The position numbers and the translations under genes were made by a program. Shown in pieces: positions 7,803 to 15,718 of a stretch of 64,000 nt of DNA. Position 1 is the first letter of the stretch, and each line of letters starts with the position of its first letter. Source of the stretch: Streptomyces cyaneus. Its GTDB lineage: Bacteria; Actinomycetota; Actinomycetes; Streptomycetales; Streptomycetaceae. The notes under the pieces were generated by a model, which saw only the letters and a list, made by a program, of their open reading frames with translations, ran no database searches and was not told where the DNA came from. Location: positions 248,001 through 312,000 of the forward strand of contig NZ_RQJW01000006.1 in assembly GCF_004028635.1 (NCBI RefSeq), in the 5' to 3' direction.

Positions 7803-8639
7803 ATGGGAATCCGCAAGTACAAGCCGACTACGCCGGGCCGTCGTGGCTCCAGCGTCGCCGACTTCGTCGAGGTCACGCGGTCCACGCCGGAGAAGTCGTT
7901 GGTCCGCCCCCTGCACAGCAAGGGTGGCCGTAACAACTCCGGTCGTGTGACCGTCCGCCACCAGGGCGGTGGCCACAAGCGCGCCTACCGCGTGATCGAC
8001 TTCCGTCGTCACGACAAGGACGGCGTGCCGGCGAAGGTCGCGCACATCGAGTACGACCCCAACCGCACCGCGCGCATCGCGCTGCTGCACTACGCCGACG
8101 GCGAGAAGCGCTACATCCTCGCCCCGCGCAACCTGCAGCAGGGTGACCGCGTCGAGAACGGTCCCGGGGCCGACATCAAGCCGGGCAACAACCTGGCGCT
8201 GCGCAACATCCCGGTCGGTACCACGATCCACGCGATCGAGCTCCGTCCCGGTGGCGGCGCCAAGTTCGCCCGCTCCGCCGGTGCCTCCGTGCAGCTGCTC
8301 GCGAAGGAGGGCCAGATGGCCCACCTGCGCATGCCCTCCGGTGAGATCCGCCTGGTCGACGTGCGCTGCCGCGCCACCGTCGGCGAGGTCGGCAACGCCG
8401 AGCAGAGCAACATCAACTGGGGTAAGGCCGGCCGTAAGCGCTGGCTGGGCGTTCGCCCGACCGTTCGCGGTGTGGCGATGAACCCGGTTGACCACCCGCA
8501 CGGTGGTGGTGAGGGCAAGACCTCCGGTGGTCGCCACCCGGTCTCCCCGTGGGGTCAGAAGGAGGGTCGTACTCGTGCTCCCAAGAAGGCGAGCAACAAG
8601 TACATCGTCCGCCGCCGCAAGACGAACAAGAAGCGCTAG
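7803..8639 (+). CDS. rplB: 50S ribosomal protein L2
   Basis: A 278-residue core protein needed for subunit association and peptidyl transfer. It spans MGIRKYKPTTPGRRGSSV to the basic KYIVRRRKTNKKR tail and carries the conserved VAMNPVDHPHGGGEG segment with the universally conserved His near the catalytic centre. It is preceded by a GAGGA ribosome site inside a palindrome. Confidence 0.99.
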   Translation: MGIRKYKPTTPGRRGSSVADFVEVTRSTPEKSLVRPLHSKGGRNNSGRVTVRHQGGGHKRAYRVIDFRRHDKDGVPAKVAHIEYDPNRTARIALLHYADGEKRYILAPRNLQQGDRVENGPGADIKPGNNLALRNIPVGTTIHAIELRPGGGAKFARSAGASVQLLAKEGQMAHLRMPSGEIRLVDVRCRATVGEVGNAEQSNINWGKAGRKRWLGVRPTVRGVAMNPVDHPHGGGEGKTSGGRHPVSPWGQKEGRTRAPKKASNKYIVRRRKTNKKR

Positions 8640-8651
8640 GAGCGGGTTTAG

Positions 8652-8933
8652 ATGCCGCGCAGTCTCAAGAAGGGGCCCTTCGTCGACGACCACCTGATCA
8701 AGAAGGTGGAAGCCCAGAACGAAGCCGGCACCAAGAACGTCATCAAGACCTGGTCCCGTCGCTCCATGATCGTGCCGGCCATGCTCGGCCACACGCTCGC
8801 GGTGCACAACGGCAAGACCCACATCCCGGTGTTCGTCACCGAGTCGATGGTCGGCCACAAGCTCGGCGAGTTCTCGCCGACGCGCACCTTCCGGGGCCAC
8901 GTCAAGGACGACCGGAAGTCGAAGCGCCGCTAG
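8652..8933 (+). CDS. rpsS: 30S ribosomal protein S19
   Basis: A 93-residue protein of the 30S head that contacts S13 and 16S rRNA. Full length, from MPRSLKKGPFVDDHLIKK to GHVKDDRKSKRR, with the family signature around TLAVHNGKTHIPVFVTESMVGHKLGEF. It lies 12 bases after rplB. Confidence 0.99.
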   Translation: MPRSLKKGPFVDDHLIKKVEAQNEAGTKNVIKTWSRRSMIVPAMLGHTLAVHNGKTHIPVFVTESMVGHKLGEFSPTRTFRGHVKDDRKSKRR

Positions 8934-8977
8934 TAGCGGATCGCATTCAGACACGTAAGTAACTGAGAGGGACAACC

Positions 8978-9325
8978 ATGGAAGCCAGGGCCCAGGCGCG
9001 GTACATCCGCGTTACGCCCATGAAGGCCCGCCGCGTGGTGGACCTTATCCGTGGCATGGATGCCACGGAGGCTCAGGCTGTTCTGCGATTCGCTCCGCAG
9101 GCAGCCTCCGTGCCCGTCGGCAAGGTGCTCGACAGCGCCATCGCCAACGCCGCGCACAACTACGACCACCCGGACGCCACCTCGCTGTTCATCAGCGAGG
9201 CGTACGTCGACGAGGGCCCGACCCTGAAGCGGTTCCGTCCGCGTGCCCAGGGCCGTGCCTACCGGATCCGCAAGCGGACCAGCCACATCACCGTGGTCGT
9301 CGCCAGCAAGGAAGGAACCCGGTAA
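8978..9325 (+). CDS. rplV: 50S ribosomal protein L22
   Basis: A 115-residue protein whose beta hairpin forms, with L4, the narrowest point of the exit tunnel; that hairpin is visible as DEGPTLKRFRPRAQGRAYRIRKRTSHITVVV. A strong GAGAGGGA ribosome site precedes the ATG. The TAA stop shares its last A with the ATG of rpsC. Confidence 0.99.
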   Translation: MEARAQARYIRVTPMKARRVVDLIRGMDATEAQAVLRFAPQAASVPVGKVLDSAIANAAHNYDHPDATSLFISEAYVDEGPTLKRFRPRAQGRAYRIRKRTSHITVVVASKEGTR

Positions 9326-10146
9326 TGGGCCAGAAGGTTAACCCGCATGGGTTCCGGCTCGGTGTCACCACGGACTTCAAGTCCCGGTGGTACGCCGACA
9401 AGCTGTACAAGGACTACGTCAAGGAAGACGTCGCCATCCGTCGGATGATGACGTCCGGCATGGAGCGCGCCGGTATCTCGAAGGTTGAGATCGAGCGCAC
9501 CCGTGACCGTGTGCGGGTGGACATCCACACCGCTCGTCCGGGCATCGTCATCGGCCGCCGTGGCGCCGAGGCCGACCGCATCCGCGGTGACCTCGAGAAG
9601 CTCACGGGCAAGCAGGTCCAGCTGAACATCCTCGAGGTCAAGAACCCCGAGACCGACGCTCAGCTGGTTGCTCAGGCCGTTGCCGAGCAGCTCTCCTCCC
9701 GCGTCTCCTTCCGTCGGGCCATGCGCAAGAGCATGCAGTCCGCCATGAAGGCCGGCGCCAAGGGCATCAAGATCCAGTGCGGTGGCCGCCTCGGTGGCGC
9801 CGAGATGTCCCGCTCGGAGTTCTACCGCGAGGGCCGTGTGCCCCTGCACACGCTCCGCGCGAACGTGGACTACGGCTTCTTCGAGGCCAAGACGACCTTC
9901 GGCCGCATCGGTGTGAAGGTCTGGATCTACAAGGGCGACGTCAAGAACATCGCCGAGGTCCGCGCCGAGAACGCTGCGGCCCGTGCGGGTAACCGCCCGG
10001 CCCGTGGTGGTGCCGACCGCCCGGCCCGTGGTGGCCGCGGTGGCGAGCGGCGCGGTCGCAAGCCGCAGCAGGCTGCCGGCGCCGAGGCCCCCAAGGCCGA
10101 GGCTCCCGCGTCCGCTCCGGCTGAGAGCACCGGAACGGAGGCCTGA
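9325..10146 (+). CDS. rpsC: 30S ribosomal protein S3 with Arg/Gly- and Ala/Pro-rich tail
   Basis: A 273-residue protein at the mRNA entry channel with helicase function together with S4 and S5. The KH domain (GIVIGRRGAEADRIRGDLEKLTGK, residues about 70-95) and the C-terminal S3 domain ending near IYKGDVKNIAEV (about residue 212) are intact. The last 60 residues are low complexity, with repeats of RPARGG followed by an Ala/Pro/Glu-rich end; E. coli S3 stops near 233. Confidence 0.99.
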   Translation: MGQKVNPHGFRLGVTTDFKSRWYADKLYKDYVKEDVAIRRMMTSGMERAGISKVEIERTRDRVRVDIHTARPGIVIGRRGAEADRIRGDLEKLTGKQVQLNILEVKNPETDAQLVAQAVAEQLSSRVSFRRAMRKSMQSAMKAGAKGIKIQCGGRLGGAEMSRSEFYREGRVPLHTLRANVDYGFFEAKTTFGRIGVKVWIYKGDVKNIAEVRAENAAARAGNRPARGGADRPARGGRGGERRGRKPQQAAGAEAPKAEAPASAPAESTGTEA

Positions 10147-10151
10147 CCGAA

Positions 10152-10571
10152 ATGCTGATCCCCCGTAGGGTCAAGCACCGCAAGCAGCACCACCCGAAGC
10201 GCTCCGGCGCTGCCAAGGGTGGCACGACGGTTGCGTTCGGCGAGTACGGCATCCAGGCGCTCACCCCGGCGTACGTGACGAACCGTCAGATCGAGGCCGC
10301 TCGTATCGCCATGACGCGTCACATCAAGCGTGGTGGCAAGGTCTGGATCAACATCTACCCGGACCGTCCCCTCACCAAGAAGCCTGCCGAGACCCGCATG
10401 GGTTCCGGTAAGGGTTCGCCGGAGTGGTGGATCGCCAACGTCAAGCCCGGACGCGTGATGTTCGAGCTGTCGTACCCCAACGAGAAGATCGCCCGTGAGG
10501 CGCTGACCCGTGCGGCCCACAAGCTGCCGATGAAGTGCCGGATCGTCAAGCGCGAGGCAGGTGAAGCGTGA
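10152..10571 (+). CDS. rplP: 50S ribosomal protein L16
   Basis: A 139-residue protein of the 50S A-site region. It opens with MLIPRRVKHRKQHHPKR and holds the RKGGKVWIN-like strand (RGGKVWINIYPDRP) and RMGSGKGSPEWWIANVKPGRVMFE, which contains the conserved Arg next to the peptidyl-transferase centre. Its stop overlaps the ATG of rpmC. Confidence 0.99.
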   Translation: MLIPRRVKHRKQHHPKRSGAAKGGTTVAFGEYGIQALTPAYVTNRQIEAARIAMTRHIKRGGKVWINIYPDRPLTKKPAETRMGSGKGSPEWWIANVKPGRVMFELSYPNEKIAREALTRAAHKLPMKCRIVKREAGEA

Positions 10572-10795
10572 TGTCGGCCGGTACCAAGGCGTCCGAGCTG
10601 CGCGAGCTGGGCAACGAGGAGCTTCTGGCGAAGCTCCGCGAGGCCAAGGAAGAGCTGTTCAACCTCCGCTTCCAGGCGGCGACCGGTCAGCTCGAGAACC
10701 ACGGTCGGCTCAAGGCCGTCCGTAAGGACATCGCGCGGATCTACACCCTGATGCGTGAGCGCGAGCTGGGCATCGAGACGGTGGAGAGCGCCTGA
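10571..10795 (+). CDS. rpmC: 50S ribosomal protein L29
   Basis: A 74-residue two-helix protein beside L23 at the tunnel exit. ELRELGNEELLAKLREAKEELFNLRFQAATGQLEN matches the family across both helices. GTG at 10568 directly precedes the ATG; the ATG at 10571 was preferred because it overlaps the rplP stop (TGATG). The gene's own stop overlaps the ATG of rpsQ. Confidence 0.98.
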   Translation: MSAGTKASELRELGNEELLAKLREAKEELFNLRFQAATGQLENHGRLKAVRKDIARIYTLMRERELGIETVESA

Positions 10796-11082
10796 TGAGT
10801 GAGAGCAACGTGACTGAGCAGACTGCAGAGGCCCGCGGCTTCCGCAAGACCCGTGAGGGTCTCGTCGTCAGCGACAAGATGGACAAGACCGTCGTCGTCG
10901 CCGTCGAGGACCGCGTCAAGCACGCGCTGTACGGCAAGGTCATCCGCCGTACCAACAAGCTCAAGGCGCACGACGAGCAGAACGCTGCGGGCGTCGGCGA
11001 CCGTGTCCTCCTCGCGGAGACCCGGCCGCTGTCCGCGACGAAGCGCTGGCGCGTCGTCGAGATCCTCGAGAAGGCCAAGTAA
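10795..11082 (+). CDS. rpsQ: 30S ribosomal protein S17
   Basis: A 95-residue OB-fold protein that binds 16S rRNA early in 30S assembly. The OB core starts at REGLVVSDKMDKTVVVAVEDRVKHALYGK, and HDEQNAAGVGDRVLLAETRPLSATKRW is the family signature. It is the last gene of the S10 group; a strong hairpin follows before rplN. Confidence 0.99.
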   Translation: MSESNVTEQTAEARGFRKTREGLVVSDKMDKTVVVAVEDRVKHALYGKVIRRTNKLKAHDEQNAAGVGDRVLLAETRPLSATKRWRVVEILEKAK

Positions 11083-11085
11083 TTT

Positions 11086-11155
11086 CCTGCGGGGCAAATC
11101 CGCAGGTCAGTTCCGCCAGGCTCCGGGTGGGTGTGTAACTTGCACACCCGCCCGG
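11086..11155 (+). terminator. Hairpins at the S10/spc boundary
   Basis: Between rpsQ and rplN are a 7-bp hairpin (CCTGCGG 11086-11092 with CCGCAGG 11100-11106) and a longer one with a 13-bp stem (CCGGGTGGGTGTG 11123-11135 with CACACCCGCCCGG 11143-11155, one G-T wobble, 7-nt loop). They sit exactly where the S10 and spc operons divide in other bacteria. They may act as a partial terminator or RNA-processing site; no T run follows. Confidence 0.55.
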
Positions 11156-11183
11156 GGAACCGGCAGACAAACAGGAGATAGAC

Positions 11184-11552
11184 GTGATCCAGCAGGAGTC
11201 GCGACTGCGTGTCGCCGACAACACTGGTGCGAAGGAAATCCTTTGCATCCGTGTGCTCGGTGGCTCCGGTCGCCGCTACGCGGGCATCGGTGACGTCATC
11301 GTCGCCACCGTCAAGGACGCGATCCCCGGTGGCAACGTGAAGAAGGGTGACGTCGTCAAGGCGGTCATCGTTCGCACCGTCAAGGAGCGCCGCCGTCCGG
11401 ACGGCTCGTACATCCGCTTCGACGAGAACGCCGCCGTCATTCTGAAGAACGACGGCGACCCTCGCGGCACCCGCATCTTCGGCCCGGTCGGGCGTGAGCT
11501 GCGCGAGAAGAAGTTCATGAAGATCATCTCGCTGGCTCCGGAGGTGCTGTAA
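11184..11552 (+). CDS. rplN: 50S ribosomal protein L14
   Basis: A 122-residue protein at the subunit interface, where it contributes an intersubunit bridge and binds the silencing factor RsfS. It begins with GTG, preceded by ACAGGAGAT. The sequence IQQESRLRVADNTGAKEILCIRVLGGS and the end AVILKNDGDPRGTRIFGPVGRELREK are the family signatures. First gene of the spc group. Confidence 0.99.
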   Translation: MIQQESRLRVADNTGAKEILCIRVLGGSGRRYAGIGDVIVATVKDAIPGGNVKKGDVVKAVIVRTVKERRRPDGSYIRFDENAAVILKNDGDPRGTRIFGPVGRELREKKFMKIISLAPEVL

Positions 11553-11554
11553 GC

Positions 11555-11878
11555 ATGAAGATCAAGAAGGGCGACCTGGTCCAGGTCATCACCGGCAAGG
11601 ACAAGGGCAAGCAGGGCAAGGTCATTGCCGCTTACCCGCGCGACGAGCGTGTCCTGGTCGAGGGTGTCAACCGGGTCAAGAAGCACACCAAGGCCGGCCC
11701 GACCGCCAAGGGTTCGCAGGCCGGTGGCATCGTCACGACCGAGGCGCCGATCCACGTCTCCAACGTCCAGCTGGTCGTTGAGAAGGACGGCAACAAGGTC
11801 GTCACGCGTGTCGGCTACCGCTTCGACGACGAAGGCAACAAGATCCGCGTTGCCAAGCGGACGGGTGAGGACATCTGA
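11555..11878 (+). CDS. rplX: 50S ribosomal protein L24
   Basis: A 107-residue KOW-domain protein, one of the initiators of 50S assembly. The KOW motif is at the start: IKKGDLVQVITGKDKGKQGKVIAAYP. Two bases separate it from rplN, and its stop overlaps the ATG of rplE. Confidence 0.99.
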   Translation: MKIKKGDLVQVITGKDKGKQGKVIAAYPRDERVLVEGVNRVKKHTKAGPTAKGSQAGGIVTTEAPIHVSNVQLVVEKDGNKVVTRVGYRFDDEGNKIRVAKRTGEDI

Positions 11879-12435
11879 TGGCTACCACCACCACTCCGCG
11901 TCTGAAGACGAAGTACCGCGAGGAGATCGCGGGCAAGCTGCGTGACGAGTTCAAGTACGAGAACGTCATGCAGATCCCCGGCCTCGTCAAGATCGTGGTC
12001 AACATGGGTGTGGGCGACGCCGCCCGCGACTCCAAGCTGATCGAGGGCGCCATCCGCGACCTCACCACGATCACCGGTCAGAAGCCGGCCGTCACCAAGG
12101 CCCGCAAGTCCATCGCGCAGTTCAAGCTGCGTGAGGGCCAGCCGATCGGTGCCCACGTCACGCTCCGTGGCGACCGCATGTGGGAGTTCCTGGACCGCAC
12201 CCTGTCGCTCGCGCTGCCGCGCATCCGCGACTTCCGTGGTCTGTCCCCCAAGCAGTTCGACGGCCGTGGCAACTACACCTTCGGTCTCACGGAGCAGGTC
12301 ATGTTCCACGAGATCGACCAGGACAAGATCGACCGTACCCGGGGTATGGACATCACCGTGGTCACCACGGCGACCAACGACGCTGAGGGCCGCGCGCTCC
12401 TTCGTCACCTCGGCTTCCCGTTCAAGGAGGCGTGA
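11878..12435 (+). CDS. rplE: 50S ribosomal protein L5
   Basis: A 185-residue 5S-rRNA-binding protein of the central protuberance. The stretch NVMQIPGLVKIVVNMGVGDA and the P-site loop region of ITGQKPAVTKARKSIAQFKLREGQPIG are conserved. Full length, ending LLRHLGFPFKEA. Confidence 0.99.
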   Translation: MATTTTPRLKTKYREEIAGKLRDEFKYENVMQIPGLVKIVVNMGVGDAARDSKLIEGAIRDLTTITGQKPAVTKARKSIAQFKLREGQPIGAHVTLRGDRMWEFLDRTLSLALPRIRDFRGLSPKQFDGRGNYTFGLTEQVMFHEIDQDKIDRTRGMDITVVTTATNDAEGRALLRHLGFPFKEA

Positions 12436-12440
12436 GCGAG

Positions 12441-12626
12441 ATGGCGAAGAAGGCTCTGATTGCCAAGGCTGCTCGCAAGCCCAAGTTCGGTGTGCGTGGC
12501 TACACCCGCTGCCAGCGCTGCGGTCGTCCGCACTCCGTGTACCGCAAGTTCGGCCTGTGCCGCGTGTGCCTTCGTGAGATGGCTCACCGTGGCGAGCTGC
12601 CGGGCGTGACCAAGAGCTCCTGGTAA
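12441..12626 (+). CDS. rpsN: 30S ribosomal protein S14, zinc-binding type Z
   Basis: A 61-residue short S14 of the 30S head. Four cysteines form the zinc ribbon: CQRC at residues 24-27 and CRVC at about 40-43. The in-frame GTG at 12432 was not taken because family members start MAKKALIAKA. Streptomyces usually also carries a Cys-free, Zur-regulated copy elsewhere; this is the main, zinc-dependent copy. Confidence 0.99.
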   Translation: MAKKALIAKAARKPKFGVRGYTRCQRCGRPHSVYRKFGLCRVCLREMAHRGELPGVTKSSW

Positions 12627-12837
12627 TCCCCTATTTAGGGATTCCAGAGGCTCTCGGTAAGCATCTGGGTGGACAGGGGCCCGCCCCCGCATGGCTTAGG
12701 CTTGTGGGGTTGGGCGCCTGTCACGCCCGTACGACTTACTACGCCGTAGGTCCACCGCGCCGCACCCGTCCCGTCTCGGATCGGGGAGAGGGATGGCGCA
12801 CCAGGAAACCCCGGCGAGAGAGGCCGAAGGCCAATTC

Positions 12838-13236
12838 ATGACCATGACTGATCCGATCGCAGACATGCTTACGCGTCTGCGGAACGCGAACTCGGCGTAC
12901 CACGACACCGTGGCGATGCCGCACTCGAAGATCAAGTCGCACATCGCGGAGATCCTCCAGCAGGAGGGCTTCATCACGGGCTGGAAGGTCGAGGACGCCG
13001 AGGTCGGCAAGAACCTCGTCCTGGAGCTGAAGTTCGGCCCCAACCGTGAGCGCTCCATCGCGGGCATCAAGCGGATCTCCAAGCCCGGTCTCCGGGTTTA
13101 CGCGAAGTCCACCAACCTGCCGAAGGTGCTCGGCGGCCTCGGCGTGGCGATCATCTCCACGTCCCACGGGCTCCTCACCGACAAGCAGGCCGGCAAGAAG
13201 GGCGTGGGTGGGGAAGTCCTCGCCTACGTCTGGTAG
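12838..13236 (+). CDS. rpsH: 30S ribosomal protein S8
   Basis: A 132-residue protein that binds the 16S central domain and, in E. coli, represses the spc operon. It opens MTMTDPIADMLTRLRNANSAYHD and closes with STSHGLLTDKQAGKKGVGGEVLAYVW, both diagnostic. An upstream in-frame ATG at 12793 has a good purine-rich ribosome site and would add 15 residues (MAHQETPAREAEGQF) unlike other S8 proteins, so ATG 12838 (GAAGG upstream) is preferred. The 211-bp gap before it contains a 6-bp hairpin (AATCCC / GGGATT) just after rpsN and no gene. Confidence 0.97.
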   Translation: MTMTDPIADMLTRLRNANSAYHDTVAMPHSKIKSHIAEILQQEGFITGWKVEDAEVGKNLVLELKFGPNRERSIAGIKRISKPGLRVYAKSTNLPKVLGGLGVAIISTSHGLLTDKQAGKKGVGGEVLAYVW

Positions 13237-13260
13237 CGGAAGGGAACGGAGGAAACAGCT

Positions 13261-13800
13261 ATGTCGCGTATTGGCAAGCTCCCCATCACGGTTCCCGCCG
13301 GCGTGGACGTCACCATCGACGGCCGTACGGTCTCGGTCAAGGGCCCCAAGGGCGAACTGACCCACACCGTTGCCGCGCCGATCGAGATCGTCAGGGCTGA
13401 GGACGGCGTTCTGAACGTCACCCGCCCGAACGACGAGCGTCAGAACAAGGCCCTGCACGGCCTGTCCCGCACGCTGGTGGCGAACATGATCACCGGCGTG
13501 ACCCAGGGTTACGTGAAGAAGCTCGAGATCAGCGGTGTCGGTTACCGCGTGACCGCCAAGGGCTCGAACCTCGAGTTCGCGCTCGGCTACAGCCACCCGA
13601 TTCTGGTCGAGGCCCCCGAGGGCATCACCTTCAAGGTCGAGGCGCCCACGCGTTTCTCGGTCGAGGGCATCGACAAGCAGAAGGTCGGCGAGGTCGCGGC
13701 CAACATCCGCAAGCTGCGCAAGCCCGACCCGTACAAGGCCAAGGGCGTCAAGTACGAGGGCGAAGTCATCCGCCGCAAGGTCGGAAAGGCGGGTAAGTAA
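13261..13800 (+). CDS. rplF: 50S ribosomal protein L6
   Basis: A 179-residue two-domain protein near the factor-binding site of the 50S subunit. The duplicate folds are visible as residues about 1-80 and 85-170, the second carrying the signature KPDPYKAKGVKYEGEVIRRKVGKAGK. A GGAGG ribosome site precedes the ATG. Confidence 0.99.
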   Translation: MSRIGKLPITVPAGVDVTIDGRTVSVKGPKGELTHTVAAPIEIVRAEDGVLNVTRPNDERQNKALHGLSRTLVANMITGVTQGYVKKLEISGVGYRVTAKGSNLEFALGYSHPILVEAPEGITFKVEAPTRFSVEGIDKQKVGEVAANIRKLRKPDPYKAKGVKYEGEVIRRKVGKAGK

Positions 13801-13803
13801 GCC

Positions 13804-14187
13804 ATGGCATACGGACAGAAGATCCTTAAGGGCGACGCCTACAAGCGCGCCGCGATCAAGCGCCGCCACATCCGGATCCGTAAGCACATCAACGGTACGG
13901 CGGAGCGTCCGCGTCTGGTCGTTACCCGCTCGAACCGCCACATCGTGGCCCAGGTGATCGACGACATCAAGGGTCACACCCTTGCGTCGGCGTCCACCCT
14001 GGACACCTCGATCCGCGGTGGCGAGGGCGACAAGTCCGCGCAGGCCAAGCAGGTCGGCGCCCTGGTCGCCGAGCGTGCCAAGGCTGCCGGTGTCGAGGCC
14101 GTCGTATTCGACCGTGGTGGCAACCAGTACGCCGGGCGCATTGCCGCCCTGGCGGACGCCGCCCGCGAAGCCGGCTTGAAGTTCTGA
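13804..14187 (+). CDS. rplR: 50S ribosomal protein L18
   Basis: A 127-residue 5S-rRNA-binding protein. The basic start KRAAIKRRHIRIRKHINGTAERPRLVVTRSNRHI and the end FDRGGNQYAGRIAALADAAREAGLKF match the family throughout. Three bases separate it from rplF. Confidence 0.99.
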   Translation: MAYGQKILKGDAYKRAAIKRRHIRIRKHINGTAERPRLVVTRSNRHIVAQVIDDIKGHTLASASTLDTSIRGGEGDKSAQAKQVGALVAERAKAAGVEAVVFDRGGNQYAGRIAALADAAREAGLKF

Positions 14188-14225
14188 GCCGTTCGTAGCT
14201 AGCGGAAAAGAGAGAGGTAAATCCA

Positions 14226-14831
14226 ATGGCTGGACCCCAGCGCCGCGGTGGCGGTGCCGGTGGCGGCGAGCGGCGGGACCGGAAGGGCCGTGACGGCGGC
14301 GCAGCTGCCGCCGAGAAGACCGCGTACGTTGAGCGCGTTGTCGCGATCAACCGCGTCGCCAAGGTTGTGAAGGGTGGTCGTCGCTTCAGCTTCACCGCGC
14401 TGGTCGTGGTGGGCGACGGTGACGGCACCGTGGGTGTCGGTTACGGCAAGGCCAAGGAGGTGCCGGCCGCCATCGCCAAGGGCGTTGAGGAGGCCAAGAA
14501 GCACTTCTTCAAGGTCCCCCGTATCCAGGGCACCATCCCGCACCCCATCCAGGGTGAGAAGGCTGCCGGCGTCGTCCTGCTCAAGCCCGCGTCCCCCGGT
14601 ACCGGTGTTATCGCCGGTGGCCCGGTGCGTGCCGTGCTCGAGTGCGCCGGTATCCACGACGTGCTGTCGAAGTCGCTCGGCTCCGACAACGCGATCAACA
14701 TCGTGCACGCGACCGTGGAGGCCCTGAAGGGTCTGCAGCGTCCCGAGGAGATCGCGGCTCGCCGTGGTCTGCCGCTCGAGGACGTCGCTCCCGCGGCTCT
14801 TCTCCGTGCGCGTGCCGGGGCGGGTGCGTAA
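14226..14831 (+). CDS. rpsE: 30S ribosomal protein S5
   Basis: A 201-residue protein involved in decoding accuracy and mRNA entry. A Gly/Arg-rich N-terminal extension of about 30 residues precedes the dsRNA-binding-like domain (RVAKVVKGGRRFSFTALVVVGDG) and the C-terminal domain (GVVLLKPASPGTGVIAGGPVRAVLECAGI). The RNA-binding KGGRRF loop is intact. Confidence 0.99.
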   Translation: MAGPQRRGGGAGGGERRDRKGRDGGAAAAEKTAYVERVVAINRVAKVVKGGRRFSFTALVVVGDGDGTVGVGYGKAKEVPAAIAKGVEEAKKHFFKVPRIQGTIPHPIQGEKAAGVVLLKPASPGTGVIAGGPVRAVLECAGIHDVLSKSLGSDNAINIVHATVEALKGLQRPEEIAARRGLPLEDVAPAALLRARAGAGA

Positions 14832-14833
14832 TC

Positions 14834-15016
14834 ATGGCGCAGCTCAAGATTACGCAGGTCAAGTCCTACATCGGTAGCAAGCAGAACCACCGTGACACCC
14901 TGCGCTCCCTTGGTCTCAAGGGCATCAACACGCAGGTCGTCAAGGAGGACCGCCCCGAGTTCCGCGGCATGGTGCACACCGTCCGCCACCTCGTGACGGT
15001 CGAGGAGGTCGACTGA
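14834..15016 (+). CDS. rpmD: 50S ribosomal protein L30
   Basis: A 60-residue protein beginning MAQLKITQVKSYIGSKQNHRDTLRSLGLKGI and ending VEEVD. This is the short bacterial L30 and contains the family signature around the RDTLRSLGLK turn. It starts two bases after the rpsE stop and is followed two bases later by rplO. Confidence 0.98.
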   Translation: MAQLKITQVKSYIGSKQNHRDTLRSLGLKGINTQVVKEDRPEFRGMVHTVRHLVTVEEVD

Positions 15017-15018
15017 TC

Positions 15019-15474
15019 ATGGCGGAGAACAACCCGCTCAAGATCCACAACCTCCGTCCCGCCCCGGGCGCCAAGACCGCCAAGACCCGTGTTGGTCGTG
15101 GTGAGGCGTCGAAGGGTAAGACGGCCGGTCGTGGTACGAAGGGTACGAAGGCCCGTTACCAGGTTCCGGAGCGCTTCGAGGGTGGCCAGATGCCCCTCCA
15201 CATGCGTCTTCCGAAGCTGAAGGGCTTCAAGAACCCGTTCAAGACCGAGTTCCAGGTCGTGAACCTCGACAAGCTGGCCGCGCTGTACCCCGAGGGTGGC
15301 GAAGTCACCGTCGAGGGCCTCGTGGCCAAGGGTGCCGTTCGCAAGAACAGCCTCGTCAAGGTCCTCGGCCAGGGCGAGATCTCCGTGGCGCTGCAGGTGA
15401 CGGTCGACGCCGTCTCCGGCTCCGCCAAGGAGAAGATCACCGCCGCCGGCGGTACCGTCACCGAGCTCGTCTGA
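15019..15474 (+). CDS. rplO: 50S ribosomal protein L15
   Basis: A 151-residue late-assembly 50S protein. The N-terminal Arg/Gly-rich extension (KTRVGRGEASKGKTAGRGTKGTKAR) threads into 23S rRNA; the globular part ends with EKITAAGGTVTELV. It is the last ribosomal gene before a strong hairpin and secY. Confidence 0.99.
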   Translation: MAENNPLKIHNLRPAPGAKTAKTRVGRGEASKGKTAGRGTKGTKARYQVPERFEGGQMPLHMRLPKLKGFKNPFKTEFQVVNLDKLAALYPEGGEVTVEGLVAKGAVRKNSLVKVLGQGEISVALQVTVDAVSGSAKEKITAAGGTVTELV

Positions 15475-15506
15475 ATCCATCAGGCGTCTCGATGACTTGA
15501 GCGATC

Positions 15507-15546
15507 CCGACCGGGGATACCCCACAAATGGGGTATCCCCGGTTGG
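15507..15546 (+). terminator. Long perfect hairpin between rplO and secY
   Basis: CCGGGGATACCCCA at 15511-15524 pairs perfectly with TGGGGTATCCCCGG at 15529-15542 around a CAAA loop. The stem extends by four more pairs, one of them G-T. It is the strongest hairpin of the ribosomal region and lies about 175 bases before secY, leaving room for a separate secY promoter. Confidence 0.7.
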
Positions 15547-15718
15547 TCGTTCCAAGGGGGGCGGTCTCGCCGGTAAGGTGGCCTGCACTGCCCACTTTTA
15601 CGGAGTGCTTCTTGTGGGGCACTCTGAGCGGCAGTTGACCGTTAGCTAAGTCGTCCTATTAGTCGAACCTCAAGACCGTCACCCTTGACGCAGTAGCGCG
15701 GGGGTCGCAGGAGGCACC

